Shown piece by piece: positions 1 to 8,786 of a DNA stretch of 18,277 nt. Numbering within the stretch: position 1 is the stretch's first letter; each line of letters opens with the position of its first letter. The translations under genes were made by a program, and so were the position numbers. A model generated the notes under the pieces. That model saw only the letters and a list, made by a program, of their open reading frames with translations, did no database searches and was not told the origin of the DNA. Origin of the DNA: Planctomycetota bacterium (GTDB lineage Bacteria > Planctomycetota > UBA8742 > SKZP01 > JAIOTL01); NCBI GenBank assembly GCA_021106775.1, contig JAIOTL010000299.1, forward strand, positions 1 to 18,277, given 5' to 3'.

Positions 1-588
1 AGAGCGACAGGTGAAAAACGCAAAACACGTGCAAACGAAATATTTAACAAGCTCAACGAAATGCTGAAAAATGAAGGAAAAAAAACATATCCAGATGCTG
101 ATATTGCTACGATTTTCGAGGATGCTACCATTGTCATTTCAAGGGTGCATATTGCTGATTTCCTAGTAAAAAACCACGTTGTACGCAATCGCAAGGAAGC
201 ATTCAATAAATATCTTGTAAAATGCAATGTTACCATCGCATCACAAACGCCTCAGGAATTAGCTGATTATGTTCATAGCGCAGGTGGAAAACTATTCATC
301 GCACATCCAAGCGATATCGGAGAAGCATCACTTTCTGCGTTCAGCACAGATGTACAGGAGCAATTCAGGATAATTCAGGAGCATCTTATCAAGGATATTG
401 ACGGGCTTGAATGCTATCATAGCAGGCATAGCAGCAGGACTGTTCAGAAATATATTAAATTCTGCAAAGCGAATGATTTGTTGATTAGTGGTGGTTCGGA
501 CTGTCACCAGCATCCGAAGATTCAGATGGGTTCAATTCTTATGCCTGATTTTGTGGCAGAGCAGTTTACAGATTTCATTATTTCGTAA
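1..588 (+). CDS. PHP-domain metal-dependent phosphoesterase (TrpH/YciV type), C-terminal part
   Basis: The reading frame is open from the first base, so the N-terminus with the first metal-binding HxH motif lies outside the window. The 195 residues present match the second half of the TrpH/YciV group of PHP phosphoesterases. A helical insert (SRVHIADFLVKNHVVRNRKEAFNKYL, about residues 48-73) is followed by AHPSDI with a metal-ligand His near residue 102, then GLECYHSRHS, and SGGSDCHQHP near the end, which is the family's C-terminal metal-binding GSDxH element. Known members hydrolyse phosphodiesters or nucleotide 3',5'-bisphosphates, or act as 5'-3' exonucleases on short RNA, in the cytoplasm. 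Which substrate applies here cannot be told from the sequence. The gene converges on fabH and a hairpin follows its stop codon. The family call is secure, the precise reaction is not. Confidence 0.85.
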   Translation, partial: RATGEKRKTRANEIFNKLNEMLKNEGKKTYPDADIATIFEDATIVISRVHIADFLVKNHVVRNRKEAFNKYLVKCNVTIASQTPQELADYVHSAGGKLFIAHPSDIGEASLSAFSTDVQEQFRIIQEHLIKDIDGLECYHSRHSSRTVQKYIKFCKANDLLISGGSDCHQHPKIQMGSILMPDFVAEQFTDFIIS

Positions 589-596
589 TCCAAAAA

Positions 597-622
597 AACC
601 TGCAGATTTGCATCAGCAGGTT
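597..622. terminator. Hairpin between convergent genes, likely two-way terminator
   Basis: The arms AACCTGC (597-603) and GCAGGTT (616-622) are perfect inverted repeats of 7 bp around a 12-base loop. On the minus strand the stem is followed by a run of seven T (the complement of the A run at 592-598). On the plus strand it is followed by a weaker T-rich stretch (AATAATTTTG). It sits between the stop of the PHP gene and the stop of fabH, where a terminator for both transcripts is expected. Confidence 0.6.
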
Positions 623-648
623 AATAATTTTGTTAGATAAAGTCTATT

Positions 649-1647
649 TTACCAGCGAATAAGACCGCCACCCCAGGTAAGTCCACCGCCAAAAGCTACG
701 AGTACGATAACATCGCCTTTTTTGAACATTCCCTTTTCATGTGCTACTCCAAGTGCTGTCGGAATCGAAGCGCCGCTAGTATTGCCAGTCCATTCAAGAG
801 TCATATAAATTCGATCTATCGGAAAATTCAACTTTTCTGCTGCTGATGCGATAATCCGTGAATTTACCTGATGTGGCACAATGTACGAAACATCAGCCAT
901 GGTCAGCCCTGCTTTTTTCACTACATTCAGAGTTTCTTCATAAAACTTCCGAACTGCAAACGAGTATATCTCGCGTCCCTTCATGATCATGAATTGACGG
1001 TCATTGTCAATACCTTCATGTGTCGGCATCTCGCGCAGACCTGACATCGGACGATACAACGCCTCAATATTAAGCTGGCAACCATACGTATGTGCTAAAA
1101 CCTCAGGCAAATCTTCTGTATACTCGGTTAAAACCACTGCACCAGCTGCATCGGCCAACAATACGCAAGTTCCTCTATCATTTGGATTTGTGATTGTAGA
1201 AAGCTTCTCAGCACCAATTACAAGCACCTTTTTCGCTTCACCGCATTTAATCAGTGGCGAAGCAAGTGTTAGCGCATAAACGAAACTTGAGCATGCTGAC
1301 GGAGTATCAATAACACCACAATCAGGACGCAAACCAAGATTTTTATGAACAATATTAGATGTTGTTGGAAATTGATAATCTGGTGTACAGTTACCAATCA
1401 CAACGAAATCTAACTCTTCTGCTGTTATACCAGCATTTTTCATGGCATTTAATGCTGCGGATGTGGATAAATCCGAAGTATATTCATCATCCCGCGCCCA
1501 TCTTCTTTCTTTAATCCCCGAACGCTGTTGAATCCATTCATCGCTTGTATCCAAACCAAGCTCATCGATGAAGTAACTATTTTTTATGATTCGTTCAGGA
1601 AGATAGTAACCAATCCCCTGAATGCCAACTCTTTTAAGCTCACTCAT
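649..1647 (-). CDS. fabH: Beta-ketoacyl-ACP synthase III (KAS III)
   Basis: This is the initiating condensing enzyme of type II fatty acid synthesis. It joins acetyl-CoA, or another short acyl-CoA, to malonyl-ACP in the cytoplasm. The length of 332 residues is normal for FabH. The catalytic triad is visible: Cys119 in PSACSSF, His259 in IVPHQVNSRII and Asn289 in TGNTSGASIP. The N-terminus (GIQGIGYYLPERI) and the glycine-rich C-terminus (AFGGGLTWGGGLIRW) are typical. The residues after the active-site Cys (CSSFVY) differ slightly from the common CTGF or CSGF, which may reflect a different primer acyl group; that is inference. The ATG start has AAGGA 8 bases upstream. It is the last gene of the alaS-rpmF-plsX-fabH block, 37 bases after plsX, and ends at a hairpin. 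Confidence 0.96.
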   Translation of the reverse strand: MSELKRVGIQGIGYYLPERIIKNSYFIDELGLDTSDEWIQQRSGIKERRWARDDEYTSDLSTSAALNAMKNAGITAEELDFVVIGNCTPDYQFPTTSNIVHKNLGLRPDCGVIDTPSACSSFVYALTLASPLIKCGEAKKVLVIGAEKLSTITNPNDRGTCVLLADAAGAVVLTEYTEDLPEVLAHTYGCQLNIEALYRPMSGLREMPTHEGIDNDRQFMIMKGREIYSFAVRKFYEETLNVVKKAGLTMADVSYIVPHQVNSRIIASAAEKLNFPIDRIYMTLEWTGNTSGASIPTALGVAHEKGMFKKGDVIVLVAFGGGLTWGGGLIRW

Positions 1648-1684
1648 GTTTTTATTCCTTGAAGAAATAAGTACGACTAGTTGA

Positions 1685-2740
1685 TTAACTTGATTTTATT
1701 GTATTCTTTATCAACTGTGTATTTACAACGTTTATCACGTCTTGAATATGATTTTGAATATGATATTTTACCATTTTTGAGCAGATTTTTATCGCACTTG
1801 CAATGGCTTTTTTGTTTGACCGACCGTGAGCAATCATTGTTGTTCCACTAATTCCAAGCAGTTCAGCACCGCCTGAGGCAGACCAGTCAAACTTTGGAGC
1901 AACCTCCTCAAAAATACCGTTAATTTTGCTTGTATCGCCATGTTTTTTCTCAATCAAAGAATTGATTGTGTTCTTAAACACGGACATGAACTGTTCGTTA
2001 ACAGCTTCCGCAAATTTCAAAAGAATATTACCGGTGAAACCGTCGCAGATTACAACATTATAATTTCCAGTCATTACGTCATGACCTTCAACGAGTCCTG
2101 CAAATTCAAAAGGTAAATCTTTGATATTATTGCTTTCATTGAGCATATAAATCGCATCTTTTACAACAAGATTTCCCTTACTGCTTTCACCACCGACAGA
2201 AAGCAAACCGACTTTCGGGTTCTCTTTGTTGTAAAGCTTTGCATACATGACCGCACCCATTGCCGCGTATTGTACGAGATGAGCAGCTCTGCAATTTACG
2301 TTCGCACCGACATCAAGAAGTACTGACGGTCCTTTTGGCGTCGGCATTACCGCAGCGATACCTGCTTTTTGAACGCCATCAAGTTTGCCAAGAATAAGCG
2401 AAGCGGAACCTACCATTGCTCCAGTGTTGCCAGCGGAGAAAACAGCATCAGCCATCCCTTTTTTAACGAGCATTGTTGCAACGGATATTGAATTGTTGGG
2501 TTTATTTCTCAGTGCTTCTATAGGAGATTCTTTCATCTCAATTTGTTCAGGAGCATCAACGTATTCCAGTCTGTTCTCCCATTCTAACTCGCGTCCGTTG
2601 AACGCTTTCTTGACTTCTTCTGTATTTCCAACGAGGACAAGTTTCACATCGTCATCAAGGTCAGGCAAGCAGTGCAGAATTCCATCAACTATCTGCAAAG
2701 GTGCTTTGTCTCCTCCCATTGCATCCACAGCTATTTTCAT
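1685..2740 (-). CDS. plsX: Phosphate acyltransferase PlsX
   Basis: PlsX transfers the acyl chain from acyl-ACP to inorganic phosphate. The acyl-phosphate it makes is used by PlsY in the first acylation of glycerol-3-phosphate for membrane phospholipids. The 351-residue protein starts with the signature IAVDAMGGDKAP. It also has the family motifs ADAVFSAGNTGAMVG, the VLLDVGANV segment and VICDGFTGNILLKFAEA. It acts as a soluble protein peripherally associated with the membrane. The ATG start is preceded by AGAGGA at short spacing. It lies between rpmF (41-base gap) and fabH (37-base gap), the classic rpmF-plsX-fabH order of many bacteria, so the three are probably co-transcribed. No fabD, fabG or acpP follows fabH here, unlike in the extended cluster of proteobacteria. 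Confidence 0.96.
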   Translation of the reverse strand: MKIAVDAMGGDKAPLQIVDGILHCLPDLDDDVKLVLVGNTEEVKKAFNGRELEWENRLEYVDAPEQIEMKESPIEALRNKPNNSISVATMLVKKGMADAVFSAGNTGAMVGSASLILGKLDGVQKAGIAAVMPTPKGPSVLLDVGANVNCRAAHLVQYAAMGAVMYAKLYNKENPKVGLLSVGGESSKGNLVVKDAIYMLNESNNIKDLPFEFAGLVEGHDVMTGNYNVVICDGFTGNILLKFAEAVNEQFMSVFKNTINSLIEKKHGDTSKINGIFEEVAPKFDWSASGGAELLGISGTTMIAHGRSNKKAIASAIKICSKMVKYHIQNHIQDVINVVNTQLIKNTIKSS

Positions 2741-2781
2741 TGCATCCTCTTATTAATTGACACAAATTTCACTAAGCGATA

Positions 2782-2988
2782 CTATTCTTCAGAAATACGG
2801 ATGTACTGCTTAAGACTTTTTGTTCTCTGATTGCGATAATAGCCGCAATTGCCGCAAATCGTGTGCGGAAGCTTAAAATGATTGCATTGCGGACATATTG
2901 AATATTTCTTTTCTTCAAGCTTGTGTCTATCGTTTGTAAAGCGCTTGTTGCTTCTCTGGTTGGAATTGCGCCGTTTTGGGTGCGCCAT
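2782..2988 (-). CDS. rpmF: Large ribosomal subunit protein bL32
   Basis: This is a structural protein of the 50S ribosomal subunit, 68 residues and slightly longer than the usual 56-63. The N-terminus MAHPKRRNSNQRSNKR matches the MAxPKRR signature of L32. The protein is of the zinc-ribbon (C+) type: Cys32, Cys35, Cys45 and Cys48 form two CxxC pairs (CPQC and CGNC) that should bind one zinc. The start codon is well supported by AGGAG at 2995-2999 with a 6-base spacer. It sits 55 bases after alaS and 41 bases before plsX. Coupling of L32 to plsX-fabH is a conserved arrangement that links ribosome and lipid synthesis. Confidence 0.95.
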   Translation of the reverse strand: MAHPKRRNSNQRSNKRFTNDRHKLEEKKYSICPQCNHFKLPHTICGNCGYYRNQRTKSLKQYIRISEE

Positions 2989-3043
2989 TTCTTACTCCTA
3001 ATGTATTATATGTTACAAATTTTCCGTAAATGGAGAATTTTAG

Positions 3044-5839
3044 TTAATTAATTTGTTTTTGCAAGATTTCCTTTGCTTTTTTAAGTGCTTCTTGAACTTT
3101 TATATTATCTTTACCGCTCCCTCTTGCGAAATGTGGTGCACCACCGCCTTTGCCACCGAGGATTTCAGCGATTTCCTTGACTAACTTGCCGTAATCGAAT
3201 CCTTTTTTCACAGCATCTTTCGTACAACCCGCTAAAATGTGCAGTTTTTCAGTGCCTCCAATCAACAAAACGCCCGATGGATTATTCTTTTCTCTGAAAT
3301 CATCCGCAATTTCCTCAAGCGATTTCATGTTTTTATCAGGATAGAAATCTACTAGAAACTTTATGCCATTTATTGTTTCAATCTTTAGGGACTCTAAACT
3401 ACTAAAATGAATTTCCTGTGCTAAAGATAAAATCCTACTAACTTCTGGTGCTTTCAAACCACTACTTAATCTAAGATTTTCAATACCATCCCTTATGTTC
3501 TGATGTGCTTCTTCTTTCAAATCATTAGACGCAGAAGTTGAAAATAAAACTAGATTCCTGTGGTATAGGTCAATTATAAATTTAAGTGCTCTTTCTCTTT
3601 CTTCCATTTTATGTAAACTAAAAATTATTCTTTCTTCAGGAACTTTTAGTTTGTCAGCGATTTGCTTAAGATAACGTCGGTCATGCTCAAACGCTTCGAC
3701 CGCTTGCATACCTGCGACAGCCTCAATTCTACGCACGCCTTTTGCAACCGAAGTTTCACCTGTGATTCGAATCTGTCCGATTTCACCGGTCGCGCTGACA
3801 TGTGTTCCACCACAAAGCTCAATCGATGGTCCAACCGTTATTACACGCACATCTGCTGAATATTTTTCGCCGAAAAGTGCCATCGCACCCTTCTTTTTCG
3901 CCTCCTCAAGCCCCATAACCTGAACATCCGTCGAATAATTTTCGAGAACCATTGCATTGGCAGCACGTTCAACTTTCTCAATTTCCTCGGGTGTCATCGC
4001 CTGCAGATGCGTAAAATCAAAGCGCAAACGGTCAGGCGAAACCAGAGAACCCTTCTGATGCACATGTTTTCCAAGCACCTGACGCAAAGCATAATGCAAA
4101 ATATGCGTTGCAGTATGATGCTTCAAAATCCCATTTCGACGCTCAATATCAATGCGAAGTGTAATTTTATCAACTTTTGAAATATCCAAGTCCTGCTCCG
4201 GAAGCAAAACATGACGTTGCAAATCCTCACGCATGTTGCAGTCAATAACTTTCACGCTTTCTTTATGCTGACCGAATCGAACCTTGCCCTTGTCGCCGAC
4301 TTGTCCACCTTTTTCCGCATAAAACGGCGTAATATCGCTGTACAAATCAGCCTGAACGCCTTTTTGCAGTGTATTAACCTTGTTGCCTGTCGTGTCAAGC
4401 ACGACAAAATTATCGGTTTCAAGCTCGAATTTGTCGTAACCTGCAAATTCAGTTGATTTTATCTGCTTAAGAGCGATATCGAGCGAATTGTCAAAAATCG
4501 TCTTGCCATTGAACGCCTCACCTTTTGAAATTTCCTTGTGATGCTGGCGTTCTTTCAAAAGTTCATCATTATCAATATTCAGCCCTATTTCACCAAGAAT
4601 CAGCACTGTCAGGTCTGACGGAAAGCCGTAGGTTGACTCAAGTTCAAACACAATTTCCCCTGACATCGTGGATTCCCCGGCACTTTGAAGCCTGTCTATC
4701 TCAGTGTTCAGTATTTTCTCACCGCTGTCCAGAGTTTTCAGAAACTGCTCAGACTCCGACACAATCACGTTCTCAATCATTTCACGCTGTTCGATAATCT
4801 CAGGATAATGCTTGCCGTAAAGGTCAACATTAGGTTGAACAAGCTTTTTCAGGAAAATCCCTTCAATCCCAAGCTGACGTCCATCGCGGATAGCCCGACG
4901 CATCACCTTGCGCAGCACATAACCGCGACCTTCATTCGAGGGCCATATGCCGTCACCAACAAGAAAACAAACAGCTCTCGCATGGTCGGCAATCCTTTGC
5001 ATCATCACAGATTCTGGCGTTTCATTAAATTCATAATTTTTACCAGAAAGCTCGGAAATTATCTGAAGTGATGACTCGAATAAATCAGTTTGATAGCTTG
5101 AAACCTTGCCGTTTATTACCGCCAGTACACGCTCAAAACCGATGCCGACATCAATTCCCGGAGCTGGCAGAGGCTCCATGTCATCAGACGATTCACCAAT
5201 CTTGTTAAATTGTTGAAAAACAAGGTTGCCTATTTCACAAAACCTGTTGCCATCAGAAGACGGGTCTTCGTTAGGGTCACCATTGCTATAAACTTCACCC
5301 AAATCATAAAAAATCTCGCTGCAAGGTCCGCAAGGTCCCCGATATTCCTTATCATTGGGCGAATTCGCAGGCCAATAATTCTCTTTCGCATCAAAACGGT
5401 AAATTTTCTCATCAGGCACACCGATTTCATCGCGCCATATCGCATATGCTTCATCATCCGTCTCATAAACCGAAACCGAAAGCTTCTCGATAGGTAGTTT
5501 CAGCACTTTCGTAAACCACTCCCAATCCCAGTGAATCGTCTCGCGTTTGAAATAATCGCCGAACGAGAAATTCCCCAGCATCTCGAAAAAAGTATGATGA
5601 AAAAATGTCCTGCCAACAATGTCCAAATCCTGTGTCCGTAAGCACTTTTGCGAGGTAACAGCACGTTTATAATCGCGATTTCCTTTGCCCAGAAAATCGT
5701 TTTTGAACTGGTTCATACCTGCACTCGTGAATAAAACCGTCGGGTCGAATGACGGAATCAGCGAGTCGGATGCTACAATTTTATGTTCCTTTTCCTCGAA
5801 AAACTTGAGGAAGGAGTTGCGTAATTCATCAGCTTTCAT
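3044..5839 (-). CDS. alaS: Alanyl-tRNA synthetase
   Basis: This class II synthetase charges tRNA-Ala and edits mischarged Ser or Gly. At 931 residues it is about 55 longer than the E. coli enzyme. It opens with MKADELRNSFLKFFEEKEHK. The class II core includes SFDPTVLFTSAGMNQFK and the segment RTFFHHTFFEMLGNFSFGDYFK, and the GIGFERVLAV motif near residue 235 belongs to motif 3. The zinc-binding editing domain shows HHTATH near residue 572 and ELCGGTHV near 675, close to their positions in E. coli. The C-Ala domain ends with the glycine-rich GGKGGGAPHFARGSGKD. Most of the extra length lies after the editing domain. The SD before the ATG is weak. It is the first gene of the run into rpmF, so a shared promoter in the divergent spacer upstream is likely. 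Confidence 0.98.
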   Translation of the reverse strand: MKADELRNSFLKFFEEKEHKIVASDSLIPSFDPTVLFTSAGMNQFKNDFLGKGNRDYKRAVTSQKCLRTQDLDIVGRTFFHHTFFEMLGNFSFGDYFKRETIHWDWEWFTKVLKLPIEKLSVSVYETDDEAYAIWRDEIGVPDEKIYRFDAKENYWPANSPNDKEYRGPCGPCSEIFYDLGEVYSNGDPNEDPSSDGNRFCEIGNLVFQQFNKIGESSDDMEPLPAPGIDVGIGFERVLAVINGKVSSYQTDLFESSLQIISELSGKNYEFNETPESVMMQRIADHARAVCFLVGDGIWPSNEGRGYVLRKVMRRAIRDGRQLGIEGIFLKKLVQPNVDLYGKHYPEIIEQREMIENVIVSESEQFLKTLDSGEKILNTEIDRLQSAGESTMSGEIVFELESTYGFPSDLTVLILGEIGLNIDNDELLKERQHHKEISKGEAFNGKTIFDNSLDIALKQIKSTEFAGYDKFELETDNFVVLDTTGNKVNTLQKGVQADLYSDITPFYAEKGGQVGDKGKVRFGQHKESVKVIDCNMREDLQRHVLLPEQDLDISKVDKITLRIDIERRNGILKHHTATHILHYALRQVLGKHVHQKGSLVSPDRLRFDFTHLQAMTPEEIEKVERAANAMVLENYSTDVQVMGLEEAKKKGAMALFGEKYSADVRVITVGPSIELCGGTHVSATGEIGQIRITGETSVAKGVRRIEAVAGMQAVEAFEHDRRYLKQIADKLKVPEERIIFSLHKMEERERALKFIIDLYHRNLVLFSTSASNDLKEEAHQNIRDGIENLRLSSGLKAPEVSRILSLAQEIHFSSLESLKIETINGIKFLVDFYPDKNMKSLEEIADDFREKNNPSGVLLIGGTEKLHILAGCTKDAVKKGFDYGKLVKEIAEILGGKGGGAPHFARGSGKDNIKVQEALKKAKEILQKQIN

Positions 5840-6145
5840 TGTATTTCTCGATTTTATTGTCTTGGCTTTGTCTGAAAACTACTTTCGTATATTCTCCCAG
5901 CTTCACGCAATCTTTGTCTGCTCATCACTCAAGAACTCCTCAATGTATCTCCAAGTACGTCTTCGGGGTCTTTCATTCTTTGCAGTCAAATCTCACATAA
6001 ACCTGAAAAAATATTTTCAAAACTATTTTTCAGATACAGCCTAAAACTGGTAAGGTTACAAAATAATGCTTGTTTTCAGGAAAAATTCAAATGCAAAATC
6101 GCGTTTATTCCGTTTACATAGATAAATTAATATTTAGGAGTGAAA
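5840..6145. other. Divergent intergenic spacer between alaS and the YdjY-domain gene
   Basis: This 306-base non-coding stretch must hold the outward promoters of alaS (-) and of the plus-strand gene. I could not pick a convincing -35/-10 pair for either direction. AGGAG at 6136-6140 is the SD of the downstream gene. On the minus strand a short stop-to-stop frame (5906-5992, 29 codons, ending IEEFLSDEQTKIA) looks protein-like but has no plausible start. No RNA gene or T-box-like leader was recognised. Confidence 0.5.
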
Positions 6146-8779
6146 ATGAGGAAAGATTTACTTTTCGGCATGGTTTTTATCGCAATTGCATTAGTCTCAA
6201 TAACGATTATGGTTGTCGCAATTATCAATATCAACAGCGATGATTTTACCAAGGTTGAGGATGTTCAAAAACATGAAAATCCAAATAAATATGCCAATAA
6301 TGACAGTGAATCAAACGGTGAACATAATCATCAACACGATAACAATACTGAAAGAACTCCACCAGATTTCATACCTCTATGTCCACCTCTTAACGACGAT
6401 GAAAAAGACAGGCTCAAGGAATTGTACATTCAGGCGGTTCAGGCGGATGCTGTGCAAGAAAGTGCGATTCTTGATAAAATTGAACTTTTCGGCGCACGTG
6501 CCGTGCCGTATTTGACAGAGCTTCTGGTTTTTGAAACCAATGAAGAAATAAAGCTAAAATTTGGCACTCTTATCGAAATTTTGAAATCTATTCCGGTAAA
6601 ATCCGAAAATTTACTGCTTCTGCCAGGCATGGAAATCAATACAACACGAAAGTATTTTCGCATCGAAGCTGCCGTTTCGAAGATACGTGAAAATGACGAA
6701 ATTCAGCTTGTTCTCACGAATAATCCCGAAAAATCTCCGCAGTCGCTTTTTATGACAAACATTTCAGGCAGAACATTGAACAAGGCATTTTTAACAATCG
6801 GCGCGGTACCATCAACGATTCGACCGGAATTTGCAGGAGATTTCAGAGTTTATGACGGAAGCCTGTTTAAGATTACAATTGAATACAACAAACTCGGCGT
6901 AAGAGACGAGAAAATATACCACAATCTCAGCAGTGTTATTTTCGATAAAGTTACTGAACGCTGGCTACCAATAACATATTGGGCGTTCCTCGGCGCGACA
7001 AAATCATTGAACGCTGAAAACACACCCTCAGCCGACGAAACCGGAAATATTTTTTCTTTGTACAACGAAGACTCAAGCGCAATTCTTACGAATCCCTGGT
7101 TTTCAAGCACTTTCAAAAACAGGTTTCAGGGATTTTTGGATAAACTACCAGAAGCCGGTAAGCCGGTGTATCTGAAGTTTGAAATACTGCCAGATTCCGA
7201 ATTAAGAGCACAAAATACAAATGTTCTCGAAGAATACAGGAATTTCGATGTAAAGCGAGACGAAATCAAGAAATCGAATCTGCCTTTCAAATCACAGGAA
7301 TTGTTATCAGAAACCTTCGAACAATCGGTAAATTTGACGAGTGCTTTGAAGCATGAAACTGAAAAAGCTAATAAAATGCTTCAGAAAACACATCTACCCG
7401 CACTTTTGCCCACAATGGACGCTAAAGCGACTGAAAAACTAAAAATGCTGCTTGATGAGTTTTACAAAGTCGAAGATACCGATTTACACCGTGTAGTTGA
7501 TGAGATAAAGAAGTTCGACTGCCGATATTATGAAATTGTCGCTCAAAATGCGAACGAGAATTACGCTGATGACCGGTCTCAAATCCTGGTCGAAGCTGCC
7601 TACGTTGTTGCAGATCACGCGTTTCAAGTTGGGAAGATTGTTTACTATCATGGAATCGCAATTGATTTGGAAAATAAAATGATTATTGCGGACGCTTACA
7701 TTCCTGAAGTAAAAAACATGCCTTTAGAGTACATAATCAGCGGAACCAACGGCAAGACATACGAATCATTGCTTGTTATCAACGCTCTGCCCTATCATCT
7801 TGAGGTCGCACTTGAACGCCTTGGTTACCAGAAATCATCAAATAAACCACGTCAGAGAGGCGATTGGTTGCTTTATGACGGTGATGCAGCAATAATCGAA
7901 GTCGCATGGTTCAACGAAGAAATAAAGGATGGAAAACTTAAGGCAACTGATTATGAAGGATGGAAAAAGCACGAAAAAGTCAGCATTTATCGTGTCGAAA
8001 ATCTGATTAAAGATTTGCAGACGAGAGAAGCTATGCCTAAAACAGCATTTCCGTTTGTGGGCTCAAAAAGCAAGCATTCTGAGAAATATATGGCGCAGGA
8101 ATATGGCACGGTTTGCGGCGCATTGTCAGATGTAACGACTTTGCTCGAAAATCCCTGGGATGGCGCAATGATACCGCATGTTTACAGAATTATGGGGAGC
8201 TTGATACCCGCGACCAATTCATCTGTCAGGCTGTTTTTCAGCATGGAACCAAAGACAGAACGCGAAGAACGAATGAAAATTCTCACGAAATTATGGGAAA
8301 AAGAAAGGCTGTTTCGCCCGTTTTATCACTTCGACAAGCTTCCTGGATGGGAACTTGCAAGAGAAACCGGAAGCATTGTCAGATATATGAAAGGCGATGA
8401 CAGACTTGTAATACTGATTTCACAAAATTCATCGAAAAAGTTTGAAATTACTGATGATGATATTGAAAATTGGGATAACGAGGCTGAGGAAAATTCAGGT
8501 TTCGGACGCTGGATTATTCGCGAAAAAACCAATTTCAAAAACTGCGAAGCATATTTTAGAATCATCGAAGAACTCAAAATTAACGATTCGGATAAGGATA
8601 ATTATATTTTCATCCATTACGTTCGGACTCTGATGTTCGATTACATGATTCAGTTTAACCTGTACAATGCTGATTTAGCGTTATGCAAGGCGACATTTAA
8701 GAATATTATCGAGGAAAGGCTCACGCTTGGATTACCGGAACATTATCCCGAGGAAAACAATCAAACTAAGCCGAAATAA
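6146..8779 (+). CDS. Membrane-anchored protein with two YdjY-like domains
   Basis: I chose the ATG at 6146 because AGGAG (6136-6140) lies 5 bases before it; an in-frame GTG at 6140 would overlap that SD. The 877-residue product has one N-terminal membrane segment (about residues 6-29) and no lipobox. An Asn/His-rich linker (about 35-75) and a HEAT-like helical stretch (about 90-150) follow. Residues about 505-700 match the YdjY domain: ENKMIIADAYIP, then GTNGKTYESLLVINALPYHLEVALERLGY, then TAFPFVGSKS, LLENPW and VRLFF. Residues about 163-348 repeat the same order in diverged form: TTRKYFRIEAAV, SPQSLFMTNISGRTLNKAFLTIGA, TYWAFLGAT, ILTNPW and VYLKFEI. The last 180 residues are unrecognised. 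The body is probably extracytoplasmic. The biochemical role of YdjY is not established, so no function is given. The gene converges with the YjbQ-like gene, with a 7-base gap. Confidence 0.75.
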   Translation: MRKDLLFGMVFIAIALVSITIMVVAIININSDDFTKVEDVQKHENPNKYANNDSESNGEHNHQHDNNTERTPPDFIPLCPPLNDDEKDRLKELYIQAVQADAVQESAILDKIELFGARAVPYLTELLVFETNEEIKLKFGTLIEILKSIPVKSENLLLLPGMEINTTRKYFRIEAAVSKIRENDEIQLVLTNNPEKSPQSLFMTNISGRTLNKAFLTIGAVPSTIRPEFAGDFRVYDGSLFKITIEYNKLGVRDEKIYHNLSSVIFDKVTERWLPITYWAFLGATKSLNAENTPSADETGNIFSLYNEDSSAILTNPWFSSTFKNRFQGFLDKLPEAGKPVYLKFEILPDSELRAQNTNVLEEYRNFDVKRDEIKKSNLPFKSQELLSETFEQSVNLTSALKHETEKANKMLQKTHLPALLPTMDAKATEKLKMLLDEFYKVEDTDLHRVVDEIKKFDCRYYEIVAQNANENYADDRSQILVEAAYVVADHAFQVGKIVYYHGIAIDLENKMIIADAYIPEVKNMPLEYIISGTNGKTYESLLVINALPYHLEVALERLGYQKSSNKPRQRGDWLLYDGDAAIIEVAWFNEEIKDGKLKATDYEGWKKHEKVSIYRVENLIKDLQTREAMPKTAFPFVGSKSKHSEKYMAQEYGTVCGALSDVTTLLENPWDGAMIPHVYRIMGSLIPATNSSVRLFFSMEPKTEREERMKILTKLWEKERLFRPFYHFDKLPGWELARETGSIVRYMKGDDRLVILISQNSSKKFEITDDDIENWDNEAEENSGFGRWIIREKTNFKNCEAYFRIIEELKINDSDKDNYIFIHYVRTLMFDYMIQFNLYNADLALCKATFKNIIEERLTLGLPEHYPEENNQTKPK

Positions 8780-8786
8780 CTGATTG

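Noticed and set aside
4211..4797. Open frames antisense to alaS (e.g. 4211-4456, 4525-4797)
   Set aside because: They are out-of-phase shadows of a clearly conserved alaS, with no SD and no protein-like character.
6140..6145. GTG codon as the start of the YdjY-domain gene
   Set aside because: It overlaps the AGGAG motif; the ATG at 6146 has correct spacing to that SD.
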